A stretch of DNA of 64,000 nt from Sphaerosporella brunnea (taxonomy: Eukaryota > Ascomycota > Pezizomycetes > Pezizales > Pyronemataceae): NCBI GenBank assembly GCA_008704415.1, contig VXIS01000232.1:1-64000 (forward strand), in the 5' to 3' direction. Below are positions 1 through 18,090 of the stretch, in pieces. The notes beneath the pieces are model-generated. The model was not told where the DNA came from, searched no databases, and saw nothing but the letters and a program-made list of their open reading frames with translations. The first letter of the stretch is position 1, and every line of letters begins with the position of its first letter. A program made the position numbers and the translations under genes.

Positions 1-5449
<5,449 letters not shown>

Positions 5450-5450
<1 letters not shown>

Positions 5451-8400
5451 TGCCAGCACAGTCCAACACTGTTTTGCGGTAGCATGTGTGCGCTGATTTG
5501 AGTTTAGGTTGACTCGAATCGTTGGTCAGCCGTGGTATGTCACGTATGTGTGATGGATGGTCGTCGCGGGAGAAGAAACGCGATACGCTCTGTACACAGC
5601 CAGTGCACAGCGCAAACAGGAGTGTAGCCAGAATAAAAAATAATCATGATGCTGTTTGCACCTGCTGTTGCCCCCCCTAATCATGTTGTGAGTTATCCGA
5701 GTGATCCATACTTTCTGCGGCCTTTTGCTCGGCCCGCCGTTCCTGCCTCCCCCTTCTTGTCGGTGCTCCCGATATGTATCTCAACCTCTTAAATCTTGAT
5801 TTTCATGACACCTGCTGCAAGCCTCTGCTGCTCAAAGCTGCCCAGGGTTACGAGCCGCCAGTCGACAGAGAGAGAAAGAGAGTCTAGAGAGTGAGCCAGC
5901 CGCCAAAGAATGCAGCACTTAACTGCACACCTATCTTAGGAATTAGCAGTCCTTTGATGGTCATGGCCAGGAAAGCCCCCCCCCCCCCCCATCTTACGAC
6001 AGACTGGATATTTTCTTTTTGGCCCCCCGTCACTCGAACCCTCACTCATGATCACTGATACCACGACCACCCCTTCGTTTCTTTTTCCTTTTCTCATCGA
6101 TATCGCCGTTCCTTTGAACCTAGGTATGCTGGCTGGCGGCCGGTAGAGCTTAGGCACAAAAGATTGATTTTGCCAGACAAGGGAAGCTAATCCCGCTCAT
6201 GTCCATCCGGGAATCGTGCAAAAAACCCTGTCAACATGAAGTGCGGAGCCTCGAGACAGAAAGACAAAAAGCGCATCAAGTTCGGAGTGCACTTCTGAGA
6301 CTCGCTATGACTTCCATATCAAATCTGTCTATCATGGGCAAATATAAAAAAAAACGGCCGACATGCGCATCACTCCCTACGGCTAAATTCCGTGTACCGG
6401 TGACTCTCTCGACGGACTGCTGCGGAACATGACTCGGATTCAAACTTTTGGTTTCCCATCCGGTGTCGCCGGAAAATTTCAAAGGAATTCGAACCAAAAA
6501 GGACGCAGGATTGTATGTGGTGATTGCGGAAGGGGGGCGCCGGCTTACTCACTTAGAACTTGGGCAGAGCTCTGCATAACGCTCAGGGAAAAACTAGGAA
6601 TGTCGGTATGTATGTAGGTAGGCAGGTAGGAATATGCACTCTGTTGGATTTCTCCAGGCCGGGGGCGGCGCGGGGGGGGGCCTAGCTGCGGTTTACGTTG
6701 GCTGCGCTGTTGTGAGTAACTAAAGGACGGAAAGTCGTGGGAGATGAAGTTGCTAATTCTTTTGATGAAAAGCATGTGTGGGCTCTGGCTCTGGTACTGG
6801 CTCTGGCTCTGGTGACCAAAAGTGGGGATGGATGTATGTATGTGATTGTGATGTGTGTGTGGGGTTCAGTTCACCCCTTAGATTACCGCCAATCAAATGT
6901 CTGGCTTCTTGTGCCCAAGGGTCAACACGTCTTTCTCTCGAAACAGATCACCAACGAACGATTTAAAAAAAACCCTCACACGAAAGAAAGATTGCACACG
7001 CACGCTATCTAAGCATAACGCTATGGACGAGGAGTGGAAATGTCGGCGAGAGGGGAAAGGAAGGAAGGAAGGGATGAAAGGAAGGAAGGAATGAACAGAT
7101 GTTTCACAAGCAAGGCCTCGCTCGCCGGCGTTCAGTCCAGATGATTGCGGTGTGTGCATTTGTCTCGCGCACATTCGCATTTGCTTTTCATCGACGGCTA
7201 TCGAAACCGCGGCATGGCTGGCTTATCGGATAGGTAAGTCAAAAGTCACGGGGAACACCCTCACCCTCGTTCCACTTACTTACTTACCGTGCCCACCCGT
7301 GCACCTTGGTAGCTGAGGAATACATACCTAGGTACATACCTCGAGAAAGGCTGCTTGCCCCGTCTCAGCTCAGCGCTCAGCTCAGTTTGCTTGGCTCACC
7401 ATAAACCAATCACCGCGCGCCACCATCATCACCATAGTCGTTGTTTGCCTGTTTTTTTTTTCGTTTTCCTTGCCAACGTCCGAAGCCTGCCTGACACCTC
7501 CGCTCCGGTGTTGCCGTCTCCGTCCGTGAAACCTTGCCCTTGTCCGTCGACGTCGATATACGATGTGCAGAAGGTATGTAAACAAGAGGTTTTTGTCCGG
7601 GCATCAGACCTTGTCTCGCAACGTTACCGGTTACAAAAAAAAAAAAAAAAAACAGGCTGTACCCCCACTACGTGGATACCTTCCTCCGCCGTTCCGAAAC
7701 CGGTAACCTAAATATTCAGGATACACTCTCCGTGCTCATTCATGCTCGAGCTCATGCATAGATAGAAAGAGAAAGAAAGAAAGAAAGAAAGAAAGAAAAG
7801 AAAGAACGTCTCAGCCCCCCATCTTCACACAAACGAAACGAAACAGCAAAGCAAGTTTTCACCACCGTGGGGGGGAGGGGGACGGCTGGCTTGTCTGATG
7901 CAAGACGGCAAATCTCAGCTTTGTGTGCGTTCGTTCTTCAGTCGAGGGGTTACCGTTTTGTATCTGCTATCTATCGACACAGGTAAATATATTGATCCTG
8001 GCCGTGATATGTCGCAAGCAAGCAAGCGGGCAAGCAAGCAAGCACGCTGTATGTAAAACCTAAAGATCGTCGGATCGAACCTAGAGTCACCATCAATCGA
8101 CAACAATATCATTTGAGGGTTTACGTTTGTATTCTACAATATTCTACAGCTCGGATTCGAGAAGCGACTGGCACGGCAACAATAACATCATGCGGCCAAT
8201 CTTCGTACTAGCTATGCCATGCCGTGTTGTACCGCAGCGTTACATGATAGCCGGACGGCGTTCGTCGTCGTCGCTTGGTGATGATAATGATAGCGACGAT
8301 GATGCATAACGCCCCAAGGATCAAATAGCCCTCTGTGTATCCGTCGCGCAACACATCGGGAATGCGCAACCTCTGATGGGTGAATACATGCGGCTTCTTG

Positions 8401-10185
8401 GTCCGCAGCCACCAACCACAACGTGCGACTGCGACAAACAGAGTCCATCAGCCGATCAACCAAGCCTACATAGCCTAGGTAATGTATACATACTCACAAT
8501 ATCGCACTCGGATGGGTTGATTCTGTTCACCGAAGCTTTGAGCTGAAATAACCGCCGCAATCGAGTGGGCATCAATTTATTTCTTCGCATTAGGGGAAAA
8601 AAAGAAAAAAAAAGATGCTTCTATCATTATAGATTTGTTTGTTCGAGCCTTTATTTTTTTTTTTTTAGTGTTGTCTGGAATTTGGATTTTGATTCGGCGG
8701 TCAAAGTTTTTGGTGTAGAATACAGTTTATCGTCTACGGCAGGCTAGGCTAGTAATCATGAGTGGTAGCGCTCTGGAGACGCTTCTCCTCATCTTCCTGG
8801 CCGACTCCCTAAGCTCTCCCTCCTCCTCTAGAGTACAAGCCTTTGCCTTTGCCTTTTTCTCCTTCTCAAGCATGCGCGCGCCTGGTCCTCCTGCCTTGCT
8901 TTCTTTCTCGACAGCACGATCCTCCTTCTTCTTCCATCGTAGAAATACAGTAGGTAGCAAAATCAAGAATGTAGACGGAGCTAGGCCGGCCTAGGCTGAT
9001 GCCTCGAGCTCCCTTACATAGCGACCGGGAGCTGTAGTTATGCACATAGGTACACACCAGAAGAACAAAGCATCAGCGTTTGTCTCGTACAAACCATCCC
9101 CCCGAAATGGATGGGGGTCGCTTCTTGCAAGCGCAAAAAGCTGTTTTATTTTTATTTTATTTTGTTGTCAACGATTGAATCCGGGCCTTAATCGATCGTC
9201 GCCGACGATACCTCCCTGGGTAGAACTGATGTGGATGGATATCTAGAGGGTTTATTGCTTGCCAGGTTTGTGGGGGAATGCCGCCCTGCGGCCGCCTGGC
9301 CTAGTCAAGTCATGCACTGGCCACGGAATCTAGGGCAGAACTTTCTTTGATAGGTAGTTATCCGTTGAATCACACAACCGAGGTTGATCATGACCATGAC
9401 CGCAAGGTGCATGCGTGTCTTGTTTCTCCGTGTTGAAATAATACCTGCCTAGGCACAAAGCCCCCTTCGGTTTGCCTTTGGGGGTCGGTCGGTGAGAGAA
9501 TGTGTGTGTCATCCGGCCCGGCCTAGCTGATTGATGCGATTGATGCTCAGTTGTCGCCACACACAAGGTAGATACCTACTTTCATGCAGCCTCGACTGAC
9601 AAGAGTTCGCTCGGCGGGGCGGAGTCCCGTGTGCGGCCAGACAACGCTAGCTGGACAGCATCACGATAGCGACATTGTCGCCCTGTATCACACAGCGATT
9701 CTTCAATTGGCTAGCCGCTCAGGCTTCCAGTGGGACGTTGGTACGTAGGGTTTCCAGTTCAGACGCTTTGTATAGGTAGAACTCCTCCCCCATAGAGCAC
9801 TCTAGTGCGTATACCTACCGATACACCTTGTAGGTATGCAACTGTAGGATACGTAGCACGCCGGCGTGATACGTGAGGAGTTGGCAGCATCAAAGGTTCA
9901 CGTTCGCTTTGCACAAATTTCGAACTTGCTCTGCGGCGCGGAGGAGGCGCAAGGCGGTGACATCTGCTCCGCGGTGGCGTTCGATTGATGTACTAGCACA
10001 GTGGCCTCCTCTGTCATGCTCCACCGGCGCGAATGCCTTCCCTTCCAAGTCTGCTGCGGTGGTTTGTGAAACCCCCAACTACTGTCACGGTCGTATTTTG
10101 AATTCCTGAATCGGGGAACCGAACAACCGCATGCGGACATGGTTGGTTGACAACGCATCAGATGCAGCAGAACGGGCCGTCCGCA
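5450..10185. other. Gene-poor subtelomere-like stretch
   Basis: No open frame here shows a recognisable domain, and the frames present are short and mutually overlapping. Visible simple sequence includes a (GAAA)n run at about 7765-7805, GGAAGG-rich DNA at 7060-7095, several poly(C), poly(G) and poly(A) runs, and short TAGGTA-type repeats around 6610-6630 and 7300-7340. I see no rRNA or tRNA. Confidence 0.5.
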
Positions 10186-10188
10186 GAG

Positions 10189-10195
10189 TATAAGA
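10189..10195 (+). promoter_or_regulatory. TATA-box-like motif upstream of the hairpin repeat array
   Basis: TATAAGA sits in GC-balanced sequence and is followed by a pyrimidine-rich stretch (about 10205-10245) of the type seen near fungal transcription starts. The first hairpin arm of the downstream array begins about 100 bp later. Its use as a promoter is inference. Confidence 0.3.
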
Positions 10196-10261
10196 CCTCA
10201 GCCAGTCATCCAACATCTTCTCTCGTTGTGCTCTCAGCTTTCAAGTTGGGAGCACCCTTCC

Positions 10262-10793
10262 TTTGGTATTCCTAGGGAAGCTCGGACCGGAGTTGTGATC
10301 GTCTTCGCAACAGGTGTCTCTTGCGGTCTTCCGTGGCCGCAATGTTGGACAGTTCCGGTGATCCATCAGGCAGGGGATGGATCAACACACTCGGCCCGGA
10401 GTTGTGAGACTTGATATCACCTCGCAACAGGTGTCTCTTGCGGCGTCAGCAAGGGAGAGTTTCGGTATTCCATCAGGCAGGGGGTGGAAGGTCCGGAGTC
10501 GCGAGAATGATCGCCTCGCGACAGGTTGTCTTTTGCCGCCTCGGCAGCAAGGACAGTTCCGGTGATCCATCAGGCAGGGGATGGATCAACACACTCGGCC
10601 CGGAGTTGTGAGACTGATATCGCCTCACAACAGGTGTCTCTTGCGTCAGCAACGGGACAGTTTCGGTATTCCATCAGGCAGGGGGTGGAAGGTCCGGAGT
10701 CGCGAGAATGATCATCTCGCGACAGGTTGTCTCTTGCCGCCTCGGCAGCAAGGACAGTTCCGGTGATCCATCAGGCAGGGGATGGATTAAGAC
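10262..10793 (+). repeat. Tandem array of ~100-bp units carrying conserved hairpins; candidate structured ncRNA locus
   Basis: About five units (left arms of hairpin 1 at 10292, 10401, 10498, 10605 and 10699) alternate between two diverged types, so the higher-order period is about 201-204 bp. Hairpin 1 has arms GTYGYGAG and CTCRCRAC: 10401-10408/10421-10428, 10498-10505/10515-10522, 10605-10612/10624-10631 and 10699-10706/10716-10723, plus a 7-bp version at 10292-10298/10305-10311. Hairpin 2 is TTGC...GCAA in every unit (10321-10342, 10437-10453, 10533-10550, 10641-10652, 10734-10751). Hairpin 3 is GATCCAT/ATGGATC in one type (10360-10383, 10564-10587, 10765-10787) and TTCCA/TGGAA in the other (10468-10489, 10669-10690). 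No long open frame runs through all copies. Arrangement and pairing are seen directly; transcription and function are inference. Confidence 0.6.
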
Positions 10794-10794
10794 A

Positions 10795-10870
10795 TTTTTT
10801 TTTTCTTTTTTTTTTTTCTTTTTTCTTTCGTCTCTCCGGGTTTTTTTCCTCGCTTTTAGAGGTTTTTTCC
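10795..10870 (+). terminator. T-rich tract closing the hairpin array
   Basis: Ten consecutive T at 10795-10804 are followed by further long T runs to about 10870, directly after the last partial repeat unit. Such runs could stop RNA polymerase III or could simply be low-complexity DNA. Confidence 0.25.
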
Positions 10871-11380
10871 CGGTTTTTTTCTCCAAGCTCAAAGATACCC
10901 AAAAATGTCGTTTCTTTGGCCATTGGCGATAGGATGACATTTATGGGCCCTCCACCCCAGGTTGCGATTGATTTTTTCCGCGTCTGACACTCAAACACCT
11001 GCTCAGTCTACCTTTGACTCACGTATCTATACTCGAGCACAGTACACGTTCCCAATGGCGTTCCTACAAGCGTTCAAAAAGGCGTTCGCTGAAGCGTATG
11101 GAAAAGTATCCGCAAAAGCAGCAACATCCACCAAGTCTGTCCCAACTCCGTACCATCTGTCCCAACTCCGTACCACGGGCCATCACCAGCCGACTAGGGA
11201 GAGAAGGGGACGTGAGGATGCCCCTGCGTTTCCACCCTCCCACAGACACAACCTGCGACGCTCGGCTATCGATAACTGGTTGATTACCCTGCCTGTCAAC
11301 GTTACTTTCCGCACGCGTGTTTGCGAGTCACCCGCTTCCGGGACTCCAACGGATTCACCCAGTATGCGAGACAAGTCGTC
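10871..11380. other. Non-coding stretch with a 20-bp direct duplication
   Basis: No supported gene. A 20-bp segment (CTGTCCCAACTCCGTACCA plus one base) is duplicated head to tail at about 11137-11175. Confidence 0.4.
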
Positions 11381-11580
11381 TACCGTAAAAACTCACTTAA
11401 AAGAGACCCCCCCAGATTTGGTTAGCGGCAAATAATTGCCTTATAAGGAAACTTTTAAGATTACTAAAGAGGGTTTTGTTTTTTAGTGACTTCCTTTTGG
11501 AGATATTAAATTCCATATATGGCAAATCTGTGCCGCTAACCAAATCTGGGGGGGTCTCTTTTAAGTGAGTTTTTACGGTA
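11381..11580. mobile_element. 200-bp foldback/MITE with perfect 50-bp inverted arms
   Basis: The arms 11381-11430 and 11531-11580 are exact reverse complements over 50 bp, separated by a 100-bp AT-rich centre. Each outer end is TA followed by CCGTAAAAACTC, consistent with a TA target duplication as made by Tc1/mariner-type transposases. The element has no coding capacity and would be mobilised in trans. The same terminus (TACCGTAAAAACTC) recurs at 45904 and, diverged, at 49570. Confidence 0.85.
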
Positions 11581-14255
11581 TGCAACCCTGTAGATTGTGC
11601 TGACAGTCAATAGCTATATCTGAGTATGCCGATATGGATGTAGCGGTACGGGCGAAGGAAGGGTATGCTTCGGGATCGGTGTAGGGAGTTTTTTCGCGTC
11701 TGGATTTCGGTTTTCTATCTTCTCGTCCGTAGAAATGGCAGGTAGCAGCCAGCTTATCCGTAACATTGTCGTTCCCCTGTCCCTGCTTCAGGCCACGAGC
11801 TTGAGCCTCCTGCCAGATACATCGATGGAAACATCCTGGGCCAGACTCGCGCGCAGGACTTTGCTGTTACCTGCAGGACACCAAAGGGACCACGAGGCTT
11901 TTCGATGCAGAGGCGTAATTTAACGTGAGAGGTTTCAGCTGTGGAAGAGTAGGCTTGCGTGATGTGTTACTGGATCGAGTGACGTATAATGACATTGTCG
12001 AACGGACGGTTCCTGTCTCCCATTTAGCATCATGAACAACGTTCGTTACTGGTCCTACAGCTGTGGGTAATTGCTCTTTTCCTGCGCTCGCAGCGATTAA
12101 GAGAACTGCGGAAGGAAGGAATGCTCTGTCTGCGGCTGCAGTGGCACTGTTACTACAATATGCCGAGGAGGCAGATATGGATCCGACGGTTCCCTCAAAA
12201 CTGTTTGTGAATGTTGCTATTAGCTAACTGGGGAAGACAATTGGTTTCCAAGATTGAGATCGCAGTTACAACTTAATGTGCCAGAGCGAAACCATTGGAG
12301 CGAATCTTGGTTGCGCTCGAGGATGTGATTGTTGTGTGTAATAGCATGCAAGCTCCGCGATAGGTATAAACAGAGAAGCCTGAGGGAGTGTCCAGGCGAT
12401 TTACTCGCACGTCATCGTTGCACGATCACCACATCGGCCCAGAGGCGGACTGTGTTTTGATTCGAGAACGACATTAACTGGCGGGGAAATAGTTACTGTA
12501 GCCTTTTGGATTCGAACTCGCTCGCTCTCTGCAGCATGAAATTGCAAACAGCTCGATTCAGCCGGGGGGCTCGGACACCAGGAGCGAGAGAAATGGGGAC
12601 GCCAAAACTGTATGTAGGCGATATCAATCGCAATCTCGATCCAGCTTTCCTTCGATCCGTCTGTCCGTACGCTCGCTGTCACCACTGGATCTGTAAAGGC
12701 CGCAACCGACCCCTCAGTGCCGATTATGTGTATGTACAGACAAGGGTTCGTTTCCGGAGAATACATACTTCGAAAGATTTGTAGCGGTTGAGGAGGCGAG
12801 GGGAGACGTGAGGAATCGGCGAAACAGTTGCTGCACAAGATAAGTAAAGTATCTATCATCCGCACCCCTTCGAGTACTTCGAGTGTACCCACCCGAAAAG
12901 TCGCACAATAAGTGACCAGGCTCCTCTCTTCCGACCCCGGCCCCGGTTCGAATAGAGTAGGTATACGTAGTCAAACCCACCCACCTTTTACCCAGTGAAA
13001 CAACACCTCCACACCAGGGTCATTATGCATTTGAAGGATGGAGGACGTTGCACCTGCATAATCAGAGTGAGCTGGGAGAAGTGGAGTCATCAATCAATCA
13101 GTGAAAGGTAGGGAAGGGAAGGGGAAGGAAGGGAAGGAAGGGAAGGAAGGGAAGGAAGGAAAGTTCTCAGCTTGAGGAGCCTTTGCACCGTGGATCCGGA
13201 GGCGGTATTTGTAGTTAGCCGTGCTGTCAGGGCAAGTCACACCGGCCGCGGTACCACCATACACTCCAAATATTGTTGTTCGTTGAGTGCCCACTTCGCA
13301 TCCGATGACGATATGAGGAAACCCCTTGGTGATAGTCTCACGTGATTCGTGGTTGCTGCGAAGGCTGGATGCTCTGCGAGCCAAGCAAATTGGAGGCCAC
13401 AAATCATAATATATCATTCATTCATCCAGCACCTGCGAAGCAAATAGTTAGATACCGATATCTTAAAACCTCGACATCCAATTAAAACCCCAGCCATCAA
13501 AGCCACCTCCGAGAGTGAATCTGTGGTTAATTCGCCAACACACGGATTGAAAGAGAGACACCAAAAATCACTCAGCGGCAAGTAGTGGTTTCGTCGCATC
13601 CCATTCAATTGTTAACCACCCCATATCCCCTACAAATACCCCAAACCAAAACCCACCAAACCAAACCGGACATACAAATAAACCATCAATTACAGGGGAA
13701 AAAACTGAGAGAGGGATTAAGGGACAACAGTGACAGGAAGGAAATACATATAAACAACTTTACGCCAAACCATGACAGACATGATAACAAGGAAATACAT
13801 GCTTTTGAGGATCCACATGAAAATCATGACACATCTTAAAAGAAAACATGAGGAGGGACACATCCAAGTCGGCGGGGGTATTTCTAGGAGGGGCAGTGCG
13901 GTGGTGATGGCTGGTAGTGGTGGGTGGGGGAGGGCGACATTGTGAGGGAGAGCGGGGCAACTCACACAATGAACAAAATTACAAAAGTCGACACGGTACG
14001 ACATGAGGAACCATTTTATCCAGGATGACAAAGGGAGAAAGGTGAAGGCAAAGGAAAAGAAGCAACGAAATCCCGTTTAAACCAATTCTCACATTCAAGC
14101 CGAAAAAAGAGTGAAAACCCGACGACCGAAACACGAGAAACGAAGCAGAGCCAGATGAACAGGAAATCCAGCATAAAACCGCATAGCCCTCCCTACGTAG
14201 CATTCGCCATCCGTTCGCAATGCGTTTCTGCACGTTTCTTAGATTGGTGGGATAT
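11581..14255. other. Gene-free stretch upstream of the importin alpha 3' end
   Basis: No recognisable protein. It contains a GGAAGGGAAG minisatellite at about 13110-13160 and ordinary-looking unique sequence elsewhere. The part nearest 14255 probably includes the 3' UTR of the importin alpha gene. Confidence 0.4.
13110..13160 (+). repeat. GGAAG-type minisatellite
   Basis: Repeated GGGAAGGAA units over about 50 bp, purely purine on the top strand. Confidence 0.7.
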
Positions 14256-16149
14256 TTACATATCCATGGAATCGCCGGTATTGGCAAAGTTAAAGTCACC
14301 CTGCTGGGGCTGAGCACCAAAGCTAAATGTTCCGGACTGGTCCTGCAGGGGAGCCAAGTCGGCTATCTCGGCGCCCTCTTCGTCCTCATCCGAGAAGTAC
14401 TTCTCGATGATGTTGTAGGCCTTCATATAGATTTCCTCGTTGGCGTTGTTCTGGCAGTTATGGATCTTCTCCATGCCGCCAGCCTCCTCGATATAGACCG
14501 CATAGCGGTTCAACATATCGGAATCGACGCCCTTGTCCATGTCTCCGACCTTGAGGATGTTCTCCAGACCGTCGAGAGCGACCTGGATGATCTTGTTGTC
14601 CATGCAACCAAGTAGGTCGCACAACGGCCTGATACAGCCCTGGTTAACGAGGTATCTGATCTGATCTGGCTTCTGAAGACCACCAGAAGTGGCATTGGAG
14701 ATCGCCCAGCAAGCCTCCTTACGGGTCTTGAAGTCGCCATGAGAAAGAAGATTGATGAGGGGAGGAATGATGTTGGCATCAATCACAGCCTGAATCTGAG
14801 TCGAGTTGCCAGCAGTAATGTTGGAGATGGTCCAGCAGGCCTCCTTACGGATTCCATCCTTAGGGGAGCCAAGGAGGGAGAGCAAAGCTGGCAGAGCACC
14901 GCAGTTAATGATAACCTGGGTTTGGACATCGTCTCCAGTGACAATGTTGCCGACCGAACGGAGGGCAGGAGTCTGTACGGAGGTGGAAGAATGCATCAAC
15001 AACTCCACCAGGCGGCGGGGAATACCAGCCTCGATGACGGCCTGGATCTTGTCATTCGAACCGTCGGACAAGTAGGAGATCGCCCAGCAGGAATCGATGA
15101 GGACCTCATCGTCGAGAGAGTAGACCAGCTTGGCAAGGACCGGGAGGGCCGGAATGATCTATCTGCTATTAGCAACAGCGTCATTATGGGGCAAAAATTC
15201 CGAACTTACCGTGTTCCAGTCGGGCTGGGGAGTCTTTCCACGGCAAAAGTTGCTGAGGGTCCAGGTGGCGTTCCGTAGCATGCTCAGCTTGCGACTGTCG
15301 CCAAGCAAGTTGAGCAACGGCGGAAGGGCGCCTGCTGCCAACACATAGTCGCGGCACTGGGGAGAATCACCCGCAATGTTTCCCAGAGCCCACACAGCCT
15401 GTTCTCTAACGTCGGGCTCGTGGCTCGACAGCAACTGCACGAAGATCGGCACAGCACCAGCTTCGATGACAACTTGGGTCTGTGAAGCAGATCCGGAGGC
15501 AATGTTGGTCAAAGCCCACGCAGCCTCGAACTGAACAAGAGTGTGGGGCGAATTCAGGAACTCGACGAAACGAGACACCACACCGCACTCGATGACCTTC
15601 TCGATAGGAGGGTTACGCTCCTTGGACAGCAATTTACGGAACTTGGTGGTAGCCTGAATCTGCTGGTCGATCGAATCCGAGAAGACACCATTACACATGG
15701 TAGGAAGGTCCTCATTCAACTTTGAGCCGCAACGTCATGATTAGCGAAACTTTTTGAATTTCGGCAGCAGAGAGTCAAATCAACGTGAACACGGCGTCGG
15801 CATGGCATGGCAACAAATGCGAAAGGTTGCCGATTGGTGTTACTCTCTAGAACGAGACGAGGAGTACAACATCCTTGTCCGCCGCCACCACTGGGATGGA
15901 CAACAAAAGGGAATACAGCGTCGGATTCAAACATACCTGAGAATCCATGGCGAGCTCGTCATCGCTGTCAACTGCTCCGGGGGCAGGGCTGCCTGCGGCC
16001 AAATTTCTTCGTTTCGCCAAACTCTCCTCTCTCTTAGCCTTGCGAATCTCGACCTGCTGCTCCTCGCGACGCCTTCTGAGCTCATCGGGCTTGAAGTTTT
16101 GCTTCGCTTTGAAGTTACGTCGGTGCTCGGGGATGTAACGTTCAGACAT
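14256..16149 (-). CDS. kapA/SRP1: Importin subunit alpha (karyopherin alpha)
   Basis: This is the nuclear import adaptor that binds classical nuclear localisation signals and pairs with importin beta. Three exons are read on the minus strand: 16149-15937, 15719-15210 and 15158-14256, giving about 541 aa, a normal family length. Residues 1-60 form the basic importin-beta-binding region ([19 protein letters not shown]). ARM repeats follow with the conserved W..N ladder ([50 protein letters not shown]). The C-terminus is acidic ([11 protein letters not shown]) and ends GDSMDM. The first intron (15936-15720) separates the IBB region from the ARM core; the second (15209-15159) is 51 nt and both have GT-AG ends. 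No lesions were seen. Confidence 0.97.
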
Positions 16150-18090
16150 GATGGCCGATTTTACGGATGAGGGGGTCGAGGAAATGGTACGTGTAGGTGT
16201 TGTTGGTTGTCGCGAGGGGTGGAAGTAGTGGGGGTTGGAAGTCTAGAATGAGGGGTGGTGAGTTGAGTGGTCTCAACTTAACAATGCAAGATTGCGAGGC
16301 GGGGGCAGGATAAGCGATAAGTTTTGGGGTGGGGTGGGGTGGGGTGGGGGGGGGGGGGGGTTGTTACATTTTGCGATGGACAAAGCGAACCCAACAATCA
16401 CCACGGATCAATCAAGAGATGGCTTGAAGGGAGGAGGATACGATGAGATGTTGTTGGCTGGGTGGATGAGATGTTGCGGGGGGGGGGGGGGAGAGAAGGT
16501 TGCGACGAGGAAAAGAGAGCGGGCAAGCAACCAGATGATGCCACCAACAACAGAGGGGGACTTTTCTCAGGCTTGGCAGCCTTCTTTGAAACGCCAAACA
16601 ACTGGGTGATGGCATATGGCAATTGGCAATTGGCAAAAAAAAGAGAAAAGAAAAGAAAAGAAAAAACCAACGGACTTTGCCGCTCTCGGTTCTCCGCCAA
16701 AACCAACACATTGAACTCTGCTGGATGCATTTTTTTCGATGTGTCCACGCACAGAGCAGCTCAACGCTTAAGCATGTCTTGCCCGCATCCATGGTTCGAA
16801 AGCTGTAGGGGCTCTCCGACTCGCCGGGGCTCTCCGACTCGCCGGGGCCGTTACGCCAGACGGCACGACACCCAGCCGCCACAACCACCGCACAGCAATG
16901 CCCAGCGGCACAGCGACAGCACTCTTCGGGCTTGCCCAGATTCTACACGTGACAGGCTTCAGGTGTATTTCGCTGCTTAGCTCCACGGATCAGCCAGGCG
17001 GCGTGCCTGGGCTGTGCCTGACCCGCCTAGCCCGCCAACCCAAAAGCCAAACCCGCCGAGACTGGGACAATTGTATCAGTCGCACAAGTTTCTGAAAGTC
17101 AAGTGACATCGAAAGCATGAGTCGGCCGTGTCGCTCCGCCGGCAGCTGCAGCACTCCGACTCAAGCTTTAGGCGAGCCAGCTTCGAGTTTCGCCGCCCCG
17201 CGATATCAGAGGGAACCGGCAGGATGTCTGTTTCTGACATGATTTGTGGACAGCAGGCTGTACGTGTGCGCGACGCCGACCCAGAACAGCAGAAATTTAG
17301 AGTTCGGATTGCGAACCCCAGAGTCAAAGCAACTGGAGTTCTGCTTAACGGCATGCACTCGTACGTCAGTGTTTGCATGCATACTTAGTGGGTAACCCAC
17401 AAGCCAGCCTGAGAAACAGAAATTCTGCCGCTTCCCTCTGTTGCAGCACGCATACACCGTCCATCGCTCACACTTGTCGTTGAATTGCGCCAATTGGATC
17501 CCTAGGCTACTTTCTGAGGTTCGTGTAACTGACATATACAATTTCTCAATCTCAAGCGTGTAAGGGACGAGCCTTCCCAGCGTCTGGAGGTTCCGGGCGG
17601 GCTACTGGAACCACCTGCGGCACAGCTCAAGCAGGTACTCTCTCGCGAAAGGAGGCCTTGCAAATCGACCCCGAAAGTCCAGGCGCGGTGAGGGCACAGG
17701 ATAGTGAGAGGTGGAACGAGAGGTAACATGCCCTGATGCGTGGTGCGTGATGTGGAGGATGGCTCTGAGATGGAAGTCGATGACGTCGAGCTGCAGCAGG
17801 CGGAAGACATTCTGCTTATTGAATCAAGTAGAAATGCCGTCTGGAGAGCATAGTAAAGGGCTTTAGGAAGGAAGGAAGGACAGAGAGGCGGTGAGAGGGG
17901 GGGTTGTCGGAAACCGGCGGTTTGAAAAAACTCCAGTTTCTGGGCTTGCCATATTGAATTGTTGTAATATAAGTCAAAATCAAGGGCATCCACACTTCAA
18001 TGTTCCGATAGCAAATATACCAAGCACCAATCCCGCACCAAAAACATCATCCACCAACCCTCTCCCAAACTAATTTGCTGGGTATTCGAA
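16150..18090. other. Intergenic region without a supported gene
   Basis: It includes the upstream region of importin alpha, G-runs at 16328-16360 and 16480-16491, and a tandem 18-bp duplication (GGGGCTCTCCGACTCGCC) at about 16808-16848. Short open frames lack recognisable domains. Confidence 0.4.

Noticed and set aside
10262..10793. CRISPR-like array
   Set aside because: The repeats are long, contiguous and diverged with no unique spacers, and the genome is fungal.
12480..12560. Possible tRNA based on a TTCGAATCC-like string
   Set aside because: No acceptor stem, D-arm or anticodon arm can be folded around it.
12401..12892. 163-codon minus-strand frame
   Set aside because: No recognisable domain, no plausible splice structure, and overlapping frames of similar length on the other strand.
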